NCBI GenBank assembly: GCA_002395925.1
Contig: DGVM01000198.1
Span: 731-48,457, forward strand
DNA: 47,727 bases
Direction: 5' to 3'
Source of the DNA: Bacteroidales bacterium UBA4284
GTDB taxonomy: Bacteria > Bacteroidota > Bacteroidia > Bacteroidales > UBA932
The notes beneath the pieces were generated by a model. That model was not told the origin of the DNA. It did not search any database and saw only the letters and a list, made by a program, of their open reading frames with translations. The position numbers were made by a program, and so were the translations under genes. How positions within the stretch are numbered: the stretch's first letter is position 1; each line of letters opens with the position of its first letter. Shown here piece after piece: positions 33,816 to 41,275 of this stretch.

Positions 33816-36800
33816 ATGAAAAAGATTTACACTTATTTAACAATAATCGCACTGGCCGCTCTTGCAGCAGGCTGTGCAAAAGAAATCGCCGGTACCGATG
33901 AGGCTCTTGTCCCCGATCAGGAACTTATCGGACAGGACGAGATTACCATCGTGCTGAACGTTCCGGCGTCCCCCGAGACCAAGACTACGCTTGGCGCCAA
34001 GGACGGTTCTTCGTACCCCGTCCTCTGGAGTGCGGGCGACGTCATTACCCTCAACGGCACTGCGGCAACCGAATTCACTCCTGCCAGCGGCAATGAATCG
34101 GCAACCGCCAAATTCAAGGTGACCGGTCTTGCGGCTCCCTACAATTTCCTGTACAATGGGGTCGCGGGCCAGGGCAACCAGGTAACTTTCCCTGCCAACC
34201 AGGCTTATGTTGCCGGAGGATTCGACCCTGCAGCTTTGCCTATGTACGCTTCTGTAAGCAGCCTGGGCTCCACAATCACTTTCTCCCATGCTGCATCCCT
34301 GCTGAAGTTCTCCCTCACCGGTTCGAAGAAAATTGACTCCGTCACCCTTACCGCGACCGACGGTACCAAGTCCCTTTCCGGTACGTTCACCATCGGTGCA
34401 GGCTCAAACGGCCTCCTAGACGGCAGCCTTACCCCTGCAAGCGCCGGCGGAGCAATCAATTACAACTTCGGCGGCCACATCCAGCTCAGCGACACACCGT
34501 TCGTATTCTATGTGGCTGTCCCTGCTGGCACCTATGCAGGTGGTATTGCTCTGGAGATTGTTGACAACGATTCCGGTCACATGAGCATGACGGTGCTTGA
34601 CGGCAGTTCCAATACCCTCGCCGCCGGCAAGGTCATGGAGTTCGACAATGTCGTGTACATCCCTGCCAAGGAGAACAACCTCAAGCAGATTTGGAATGCC
34701 GCGACCTTCCAGGAGTTCGTAAGCGCCGTTGCAGGTGGCAACAAGACGCTCAATGCACGTCTTACCCAGTCCGCTGCCAATCTCGACCTGTCCTCAATCG
34801 CAAGTAGCTTTGAATCCATCGAGGACTACAAAGGTATCTTCGACGGCAACGGCAAGTCCATCAGCGGCCTTACAAAGCCCCTGTTCGGCAACCTGCAGGG
34901 CGTTGTGAAGAACCTTACACTGAATTCTACAATCAGCACTACCGAAACCGGTCAGCACTGGGGGATTTTCGCAAAGCAGATTACTCCTTCCCTGGAGGTG
35001 GACGACGTTCCCGGCCTTCAGAACTGTATTGCAAGTGGGTCCATTACCTGGACTCCTGCTTCTGCCATCGATAGCTACATGACCCTTGGCGGCCTGGTCG
35101 GCAACAATCGCGGTGGTACCATTACCGGCTGCACCAACAACGCATCCGTAACTTTTGCCAGCAGTGGAGTCACTCACACCAATCAGCCTTCCGTGGGCGG
35201 TGTCGTAGGTCGTACCCAGAAGGGCGGTGACCTCAAGACCCAGGGCGAAATCTCCAATTGCATCAACAATGGTACGGTCACTGTCGCTGCACAATTCAGC
35301 CAGGGTGCATACATCGGTGGTGTCCTTGGTTATCAGGTCGAAAAAGCTGAAACCATGAGCGGCTGCACAAACCACGGCCTTGTCAAGGTTACTTCCACAT
35401 TCTCCACCAGCGGTGCCCTCCATCTTGCCGGTGTAGCTGGTATGGCAAAAGGTGCCGTCGAGAACTGCACCAACGCCAGCGACGGTGTCGTTACCTCAGA
35501 GGCCTGCTCGGTAGGTACCTATCTCTGCCAGGGCGGTGTCGTCGGGCGTCTTAATGGTAGTGCAACTTACGAGACCCTCACTAACGCCGGCACCCTGAAT
35601 GTAGCAGCTTTGGGAGGCCCTACGGCCCGACTCATCGGCGGTGTCGTCGGCCGTTGCAATGAAGGCGCTACGCTTAATGGCGTGACCAACAGCGGTAACA
35701 TCAATTATACGGCTGAAGCTACAAACGATACCTATATCGGCGGTGTAGTTGCCCACAACGATAAGGCTGATATCATCCTTCAGAACTGCAGCTCCACCGG
35801 CGGCACGCTGACTGTTTCCAACGCAAGCCACTCCGGCGGCTTGTACGTAGGCGGCGTGGTCGGATATTCCACGAAGGATGTGACATCCTGCTCCAGTGCC
35901 ATGACTATCACCACAACAGGCAGTATGTCTATGGGGTCTAACTCGTACATCGCTTTCGGTGGTGTTATCGGGTATCTGACAGGTGCTGTTACTGCTACGA
36001 ATTGCACCAACAGCGGTGCCATCAATTATGGCCAGACCGTTACCGACGAGGGCCAGACCTATGTCGGCGGCGTGGCTGGCGCTGTGACAGGTGCGGAGAT
36101 TTCCGGAGGCGGCAATTCCGGCACCATCACGTTCTCCGGACAGAACACCAAGCGTTCGCCGTCTGTGGGCGGTATTGTGGGCCGTGTGTTCTCCAACACA
36201 ACCGAAAGCGGATACTCATTGAATAACAATGTGACCAACAGCGGTTCCATCATTTTCAATTCTTCCGTGAGCAGCTCCCAGTATATGTATGCGGGCGGTC
36301 TTGTGGGCCAGCATCTTGGCGGCAACATCTATGGCACTAACGATGCGCCTATCACCGTAACTGAGCTTCACGAGAGTATGATGGCGCTTGGCGGCATTGT
36401 CGGTTATCTTGCCGGCGGTACTGTATCCAACGCTACCAATACCGCAAACGGCGACATCGCACTTAATGGCTTTATCTCCGCATACCACTCCTATACTGGC
36501 GGTATCGTCGGTATGGCATCCGGCGGCAGTTCTATTGCAGCGGGCGGCGGCACCATTACCGGTGCATCCAATGCCGGTGACATCACCGTCGGCTCCGGTT
36601 GCGCTATCCCCAGGAACAGCTATGTCGGCGGCGTTATCGCATACGCCGGCAACACTGTCAGCGGGGCTTCCAATACAGGTAATATCGTAAACAATTACAG
36701 CCAGACTTCATCTTCTAACGCCACTTCTTACCACTATGCAATCGGTGGCGTGGCAGGATACAGTGTCGCTGCACTTTCATCCTGCTACAATACAGGTGAT

Positions 36801-38270
36801 GTCACGAACAACGGATCCACGTATACGAGTGAAATCAATGTTGCCGGTGTGGTAGGTATCAGTGAGGGTGACATCACCTCTTGCTCAAATGGAACACCAT
36901 CCCTCCCCGGCGGTACGATTACCAATACTGCCACTTCCGGAACTAACGCCATTCAGGATGCCCAGATCGGTGGAGTAGTTGGCAACACCAAAGATCCGGG
37001 ATACACCCTTACTTCCTGCTTCAACAAGGGCAATGTTGTAAATTCCGGCGCGGCCAATTCTATTTCTGTTGGCGGCATTGCAGCCTGGTCTACCAAGGGC
37101 ACTTTTGTCACATGCTACAATGAGGGCAAAGTGGAGAATAGCGGAATCGGCTCCAACACAGACGCCACCGCTCCCGGTGCACGTGTCGCCGGCCTCATTG
37201 CATCCGCTTCCGGAGCCAATACCATCTCAGGAGATGCCGACAATTACAATTACAACAACGGCGAGGTTTACGAGCATTCAGCCTCGGCAAGGGCTGCCGT
37301 GGGCGGAGTATGCGCTTGGGCCAACAACGCTTCCACTTCTTTGGATTACGCGCGGAATCTCTCCGGCGGAGTAATCTGGGTTGAAGATGGCGAATATACC
37401 AATGTTTATGTTGGCGGTGTTCTTGGTGTTGAAACAGCAGCTGCCAGTTTCAACTATACCAAGAACGCAGGCAAAATTGGCATCCGCAATATCACAATAT
37501 CCAAAGCTGCGTATATCGGTGGAGTCCATGGCGGTTTCACGGCAAACGGCGCGCAAACCATTACTGGCTGTGAAAATACCGGTGAGATCGACTGCCCGGA
37601 CTCCGGGGGAAAGTCTGAGAATATGAAATCAACCAGTTCTGCGAACGTGGTTACTTATGTCGGTGGTATCTCCAGCGGAGCCGGTAACGATGCGGCCAGA
37701 ACGTTAAAGACTTTCAACGACTGCATCAACCGTGGAGCCATCACGATGTATAACCAATGCTACACGCGTCTTGGTGGTGTTATCGGCTATGCCAACCAGA
37801 ATCCTTCCGGATGCGAAAATCACGGGAAGATTGTGTATTACAGGAAGGCCGGTGGATATAACTCCAGCAACGGTGCAGTCGGCGGCGTTGTAGGCTATAT
37901 CAATATCGCTACAGTATCCAACCTAACCAATACCGGCGGCGTGCAGTCCACGGGCACTTCCCCGAACTGCTACACCGGCGGTATTGTCGGTCAGGAAGGC
38001 GGCAATATGAACACTATGGAAAACTGCAACGTCGGGAAATCCGGCATCAATATAGTTGGTGCAGGAACCGGCAGTTTTGGCAGTACCGGTGCCGGTCTGT
38101 TCGTAGCATCCGGTTCAGCCAAGGCGTGGACCTTCACCAATTGCAAGGTTATTACCGGCACCAAGTGTCAGGGTACGGTGGTTACCGACTCCAATATGGC
38201 CGATGCTGTCGTTGGTCGTAACCACGCTACTTCAACAAATGGTCTCCCTACTCTGGTTTCCAGTTTCTAG
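33816..38270 (+). CDS. Fimbrillin-like lipoprotein with about 27 GLUG-type repeats
   Basis: A 1484-residue surface lipoprotein (Cys20). It starts with the same fimbrillin-like module as its neighbours (about 40-285: T-K-T-T-L-G, V-L-W-S-A-G-D, F-Y-V-A-V-P-A). A linker (about 290-370: F-D-G-N-G-K-S-I-S-G-L) leads into a long run of GLUG-type units, each with G-G-[VIL]-[VI]-G followed by N-x-G turns. By eye I count about 27 units to the end. Such repeats form elongated beta-structures and occur in bacterial adhesins. There is no transmembrane anchor, so the lipid holds the rod. The same module order is used, with about 10 units and extra FN3/jelly-roll domains, at 43179-47603. Ligand unknown. 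Confidence 0.85.
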   Translation: MKKIYTYLTIIALAALAAGCAKEIAGTDEALVPDQELIGQDEITIVLNVPASPETKTTLGAKDGSSYPVLWSAGDVITLNGTAATEFTPASGNESATAKFKVTGLAAPYNFLYNGVAGQGNQVTFPANQAYVAGGFDPAALPMYASVSSLGSTITFSHAASLLKFSLTGSKKIDSVTLTATDGTKSLSGTFTIGAGSNGLLDGSLTPASAGGAINYNFGGHIQLSDTPFVFYVAVPAGTYAGGIALEIVDNDSGHMSMTVLDGSSNTLAAGKVMEFDNVVYIPAKENNLKQIWNAATFQEFVSAVAGGNKTLNARLTQSAANLDLSSIASSFESIEDYKGIFDGNGKSISGLTKPLFGNLQGVVKNLTLNSTISTTETGQHWGIFAKQITPSLEVDDVPGLQNCIASGSITWTPASAIDSYMTLGGLVGNNRGGTITGCTNNASVTFASSGVTHTNQPSVGGVVGRTQKGGDLKTQGEISNCINNGTVTVAAQFSQGAYIGGVLGYQVEKAETMSGCTNHGLVKVTSTFSTSGALHLAGVAGMAKGAVENCTNASDGVVTSEACSVGTYLCQGGVVGRLNGSATYETLTNAGTLNVAALGGPTARLIGGVVGRCNEGATLNGVTNSGNINYTAEATNDTYIGGVVAHNDKADIILQNCSSTGGTLTVSNASHSGGLYVGGVVGYSTKDVTSCSSAMTITTTGSMSMGSNSYIAFGGVIGYLTGAVTATNCTNSGAINYGQTVTDEGQTYVGGVAGAVTGAEISGGGNSGTITFSGQNTKRSPSVGGIVGRVFSNTTESGYSLNNNVTNSGSIIFNSSVSSSQYMYAGGLVGQHLGGNIYGTNDAPITVTELHESMMALGGIVGYLAGGTVSNATNTANGDIALNGFISAYHSYTGGIVGMASGGSSIAAGGGTITGASNAGDITVGSGCAIPRNSYVGGVIAYAGNTVSGASNTGNIVNNYSQTSSSNATSYHYAIGGVAGYSVAALSSCYNTGDVTNNGSTYTSEINVAGVVGISEGDITSCSNGTPSLPGGTITNTATSGTNAIQDAQIGGVVGNTKDPGYTLTSCFNKGNVVNSGAANSISVGGIAAWSTKGTFVTCYNEGKVENSGIGSNTDATAPGARVAGLIASASGANTISGDADNYNYNNGEVYEHSASARAAVGGVCAWANNASTSLDYARNLSGGVIWVEDGEYTNVYVGGVLGVETAAASFNYTKNAGKIGIRNITISKAAYIGGVHGGFTANGAQTITGCENTGEIDCPDSGGKSENMKSTSSANVVTYVGGISSGAGNDAARTLKTFNDCINRGAITMYNQCYTRLGGVIGYANQNPSGCENHGKIVYYRKAGGYNSSNGAVGGVVGYINIATVSNLTNTGGVQSTGTSPNCYTGGIVGQEGGNMNTMENCNVGKSGINIVGAGTGSFGSTGAGLFVASGSAKAWTFTNCKVITGTKCQGTVVTDSNMADAVVGRNHATSTNGLPTLVSSF

Positions 38271-38283
38271 TTAGCTCTTTTTA

Positions 38284-38318
38284 CCCCAGGCGCCCTGACC
38301 GGCGCCCGGGGTCCCAAA
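38284..38318 (+). terminator. GC hairpin after GLUG gene 1 (copy A)
   Basis: CCCC-A-GGCGCC (38284-38294), a 6-base loop and GGCGCC-C-GGGG (38301-38311), then TCCCAAA. A near-identical copy (one base different in the first 34) follows GLUG gene 2 at 47618-47651. It starts 13 bases after the stop and probably ends the transcript, though no T-run follows; a T-run lies on the other side (upstream). Confidence 0.6.
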
Positions 38319-38348
38319 CAGATCTCTCGACTGCGCTCGAGATGACAG
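38319..38348. repeat. REP-like palindromic element between genes
   Basis: 30 bases with the perfect palindrome TCTCGA-CTGCGC-TCGAGA (38325-38342), flanked by CAGA and TGACAG. On the minus strand it reads CTGTCATCTCGAGCG..., similar to the element inside hemW at 5584-5612. Confidence 0.6.
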
Positions 38349-38367
38349 AAGAAAGCGTTCTTTGACA

Positions 38368-38384
38368 TACTGCTTACCGCAAAA
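38368..38384. repeat. Left inverted repeat of the cassette
   Basis: TACTGCTTACCGCAAAA, a perfect 17-bp inverted match to 39330-39346. The pair encloses the promoter and both genes of the DUF5678/retropepsin cassette. It could be a terminal inverted repeat of a passive mobile cassette or a recombination site. Confidence 0.75.
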
Positions 38385-38545
38385 GATTTTTTAAATCCCC
38401 TGCATTCCGAAAAAAATGCACACACAATTCTTTCAGTCCTCACCCGAATCTTAAAGAATCGTATAAGTCTGCAACAGAAGAATTTGGTTTTGGTTTTTGA
38501 GTCGTTATTATAGCTAAGTTTGCACTTGGAATAAACTTGATTTAC

Positions 38546-38576
38546 TTGTGTTTCTTACGATTATTAAGTATCTTTG
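38546..38576 (+). promoter_or_regulatory. Bacteroidota-type promoter of the cassette
   Basis: TTG (38546-38548), a 20-base AT-rich spacer and TATCTTTG (38569-38576). Expected start near 38583, about 10 bases before the ATG at 38594. It gives the cassette its own promoter, separate from the surface-protein operons. Confidence 0.75.
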
Positions 38577-38593
38577 CTATGATAAATGTCGTC

Positions 38594-38836
38594 ATGAATC
38601 AGTTGGACAAACAGCTCAGTTTCTTCGAAGAGCATAAGGATGAACTTCTTGCCAGATATGGCGATTCATTCATCGTGGTCTCGTCTGATTTGAAAGTCTA
38701 TTCATTCTCCAGCGAATACGAAGCCTATTGCTTTGGGGCAAGAAAATATGGCCTCGGTAACTTCTTGCTTAAGGATTGTACCTCAAGCGGTTTTACCCAT
38801 GTCTATATTGTTCCTCCTACGATAGAGTTGGCATAA
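38594..38836 (+). CDS. Small DUF5678-like protein
   Basis: An 80-residue soluble protein beginning MNQLDKQLSFFEEHKDELL and continuing A-R-Y-G-D-S-F-I-V-V-S-S-D-L-K-V-Y-S-F. It resembles DUF5678 (helix, then Y-x-G-x-[FW]-[IV]-V and a helix with E-A-Y-x-x-G). Two earlier in-frame ATGs lie at or before the transcription start, so 38594 is used. The stop overlaps the protease start by one base (TAATG), so they are translated together. DUF5678-like genes paired with retropepsin-like proteases are known from other prokaryotes as I recall, with no agreed role. AT-rich compared with the surrounding genes, suggesting transfer. Confidence 0.72.
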   Translation: MNQLDKQLSFFEEHKDELLARYGDSFIVVSSDLKVYSFSSEYEAYCFGARKYGLGNFLLKDCTSSGFTHVYIVPPTIELA

Positions 38837-39267
38837 TGGCGACTTCTTTTACCCGCTTATTTGATAGTGTGGTTCGGCAGATAGTGGTGGAATGCTCTGT
38901 CAGTCTGCCTGAATGTCAGGATGCATATGTGGATTGCCGTAAGGCATTATGGGATACTGGAGCCAACATCACTTGTATTTCCAACAGACTTGCAGCTATA
39001 TTGCATCTTAATGCTTTGGATGAAGTTCTTATTTCTTTTGCCAATAATGATGTCTTTAGGGCAAGTACTTATTACGTGCAATTGAAAATGGGGAGTTTCG
39101 TCCTTCCGTTCATAAAGGTACTTGGCCTGCCGATGGATGAGTCGAAAGATATAATTATTGGTATGGATGTTATTTCCAAGGGTGATTTGGCAGTAACGAA
39201 CTACGAGGGTAAAACGGTTCTTTCGTTTCGCGAACCATCAGCAGGACGTATAATCTTTGCTGATTGA
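38836..39267 (+). CDS. Retropepsin-like aspartic protease
   Basis: A 143-residue protein with the single aspartic-protease motif W-D-T-G-A-N-I-T-C-I-S (about 36-46) and a later I-I-I-G-M-D-V-I-S (about 108-116) matching the hydrophobic-hydrophobic-Gly of retropepsins. One half-size domain means it should work as a dimer, like retroviral proteases. No signal peptide, so cytoplasmic. The ATG at 38836 overlaps the stop of the small protein upstream. Target unknown; the partner protein could be substrate, inhibitor or adaptor. The gene is AT-rich (about one third GC in the line starting at 39001). Confidence 0.85.
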   Translation: MATSFTRLFDSVVRQIVVECSVSLPECQDAYVDCRKALWDTGANITCISNRLAAILHLNALDEVLISFANNDVFRASTYYVQLKMGSFVLPFIKVLGLPMDESKDIIIGMDVISKGDLAVTNYEGKTVLSFREPSAGRIIFAD

Positions 39268-39329
39268 TAGGTGCTGTCTTATTAATAATCCCTGGCAGCG
39301 AATTCATATCGATTTCCTTATAATACATT

Positions 39330-39346
39330 TTTTGCGGTAAGCAGTA
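39330..39346. repeat. Right inverted repeat of the cassette
   Basis: TTTTGCGGTAAGCAGTA, exact reverse complement of 38368-38384. It lies 62 bases after the protease stop and 39 bases before the next lipoprotein gene. The distance between the outer edges is 979 bases. Confidence 0.75.
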
Positions 39347-39385
39347 CGGAAAAGCGTGCTGCTTTATTTTTAATACTATTTGGGT

Positions 39386-41248
39386 ATGAAAAAGTATTTG
39401 ATTACCGCACTGGCGCTTGTACTTGCGCTGTTGTCCTGCACAAAGGCGGAGGAAACCAATGAGTCCGTTATGGTGCTCAGCGCATCCATATCTGAGCCGG
39501 AGACCAAAACCACACTTGGTGCTCCGAATGAAGGAGGTGTGTACCAGGTCCTCTGGCAGGCCGGAGACCGGATTTCCGTCAACGGCACTCTCAGTGAAGC
39601 CCTGGGCTCCGCCGACAACGGCAAGAAGAACGTTGACTTTACTGTCAGCGGCTCAGTTTCGGCCCCCTACAAGGTGCTTTACCCCGGCACGTCGTCCTCC
39701 AACGTCATCACCCTTCCTGCCACCCAGAGCTACGTGGATGGAAGCTTCGACAGCGGGGCGGTGGCGTCGTACGGCAACGCCGTCAAAGCCGGTGACAAAT
39801 ACTCCGTCCGGCTGACAAACTTCTGCGGTATCATCCGGCTTGCCCTCAACGGCAGCGCGACGCTCGACCGCATCGAGCTCAATACCCTCGGCGGCGAGAA
39901 ACTCTACGGCAGCTTCACCCTCGCCACGGACGCCAACGGCTTCACTGGCGCCTTCAGCGGCGGCACGGCGGGCACGCTGACCTACGACTGCAACGACCTC
40001 ATGCTCTCCGGCACCGACAAGTATCTCTATATCGCCATCCCCGCCCAGACCTACTCTGCAGGCATCGAGGCCCTCGTCTATCAGGCCGACGGCGCCTTCA
40101 TGCGCCTTAAGTTCTGGGGCGGCGGGTACACCCTTGAGAGCCAAGACCTCATCGAGTTCGAGTCCAAAACCTACGCCGCAGGGCGCACCGAGAACCTCCT
40201 TGCAATCAATGCTCTCACGGCCGAAAACGGCGGCGAGCCCACCGCAACGCCCCCGGGAATCACGGTTGCCGTTTATAATCTTAAGCAGCAGGATAACAGA
40301 CTTGGCGGCACTTTTTCAGACTATATCTCAATGGAGCGTACTGATGTCAAGGAGTGCCTGGGTTCTACGATTGCCGCCCTGGGTGCCGATGTCATCGGTT
40401 TCAATGAATATGATTCTGAATACCTGTCCGGAGGTAAGTATGATATCAAGGCCCTGGCAGAAGCAAGGGGTATGTCCACCAACTACGAGTGGCATCTGGA
40501 TTATCCAAATGATGTTGAGAGAAGCGGAACCATTTTAAACTATTCTTATTCGGCATCTTTGAATTATGCCAACGGTTTTGCTTTCAACAAGTCCACTCTT
40601 ACTCTGAATGACAACGGGTACGTTTGGATAAGCAATACCGCAGACGATTATTGGTCTACCCCAAAGAACGCCTATACTAACAGCGCCGGCCGCCACACAG
40701 TGGTCTGGGCTCTATTTACACATAAGTTATCCGGCAAACAGTTCTACTTCTTCGTCACGCATTTCGCCACCTATATAGATAAAGATGCAGAAGACCAGCA
40801 AAAAAATACTTACAATACGAAGAGCCTGAATACTTATGCACAGGCTAAGGTTAACGGTGCTCTGCCAATCATTGCCGTCGGCGATTTGAACTTTGGTCCG
40901 CAGGAAAAGGCTTCCCCTCATGCTACGGTAGCCAACTACACTACGCTCACATCCTATTGGACGGATGTCTGGGCCAAGTTGAATGCAGACGGGAACCTGC
41001 CGTCCTTCTACCAGACCTACGATGCAACCTTGAACGGAAGCAGTCACAGTTATTACTATCCCTGGACTTCATTCATCAAGAATAAACCCTGGCACCGCAT
41101 TGACTATATCCTCACCAGGAACGGAAATTCGCAGGGCATCACTCCAGCCGGTTACAAGACAGTCCGCCTTAGTTATACTGCAGAAGATGACAACTCTCGA
41201 TGCGCCTCCGATCATATGCCGGTCGTCTCTTACATAACCTTCGACTAG
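39386..41248 (+). CDS. Fimbrillin-like / EEP fusion lipoprotein, copy 2
   Basis: A 620-residue lipoprotein (Cys18) close to copy 1 through the N-terminal module (about 30-285: T-K-T-T-L-G, V-L-W-Q-A-G-D-R-I-S-V-N-G-T, K-F-W-G-G-G). An EEP domain starts near 291 with V-Y-N-L, then F-N-E-Y, F-V-T-H-F, V-G-D-L-N-F, R-I-D-Y-I-L and S-D-H-M-P-V-V, so all catalytic positions are filled. Base composition changes sharply at the domain boundary (near 40260): 67% GC in the line at 39901 against 33% in the line at 40501, which suggests the gene was assembled from two sources. The ATG at 39386 follows directly after the right inverted repeat region. Confidence 0.88.
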   Translation: MKKYLITALALVLALLSCTKAEETNESVMVLSASISEPETKTTLGAPNEGGVYQVLWQAGDRISVNGTLSEALGSADNGKKNVDFTVSGSVSAPYKVLYPGTSSSNVITLPATQSYVDGSFDSGAVASYGNAVKAGDKYSVRLTNFCGIIRLALNGSATLDRIELNTLGGEKLYGSFTLATDANGFTGAFSGGTAGTLTYDCNDLMLSGTDKYLYIAIPAQTYSAGIEALVYQADGAFMRLKFWGGGYTLESQDLIEFESKTYAAGRTENLLAINALTAENGGEPTATPPGITVAVYNLKQQDNRLGGTFSDYISMERTDVKECLGSTIAALGADVIGFNEYDSEYLSGGKYDIKALAEARGMSTNYEWHLDYPNDVERSGTILNYSYSASLNYANGFAFNKSTLTLNDNGYVWISNTADDYWSTPKNAYTNSAGRHTVVWALFTHKLSGKQFYFFVTHFATYIDKDAEDQQKNTYNTKSLNTYAQAKVNGALPIIAVGDLNFGPQEKASPHATVANYTTLTSYWTDVWAKLNADGNLPSFYQTYDATLNGSSHSYYYPWTSFIKNKPWHRIDYILTRNGNSQGITPAGYKTVRLSYTAEDDNSRCASDHMPVVSYITFD

Positions 41249-41275
41249 CCATAGGGCAACTTAAAAATACTGCTC

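Larger units (their letters stand above)
38271..38593. other. Non-coding gap between GLUG gene 1 and the AT-rich cassette
   Basis: 323 bases without a gene. They hold, in order: the GC hairpin (38284), the REP-like palindrome (38319), the left 17-bp inverted repeat (38368), an AT-rich stretch of about 150 bases in which I see nothing else, and the promoter of the DUF5678-like gene (38546). Confidence 0.8.

Noticed and set aside
34700..38270. Repeated blocks that could suggest a CRISPR array or tandem DNA repeat
   Set aside because: The periodicity is at protein level (GLUG-type units) within one open frame; units vary in length and DNA sequence and there are no constant repeats with unique spacers.
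38352..39357. AAAGCGT on both sides of the cassette as a target-site duplication
   Set aside because: The two copies lie 9 and 4 bases from the inverted repeats, not flush with them, and 7 bases can match by chance.
38277..39385. Integrative element with an integrase or transposase
   Set aside because: Only the two small genes are present between the repeats; no recombinase gene is seen anywhere in the window.
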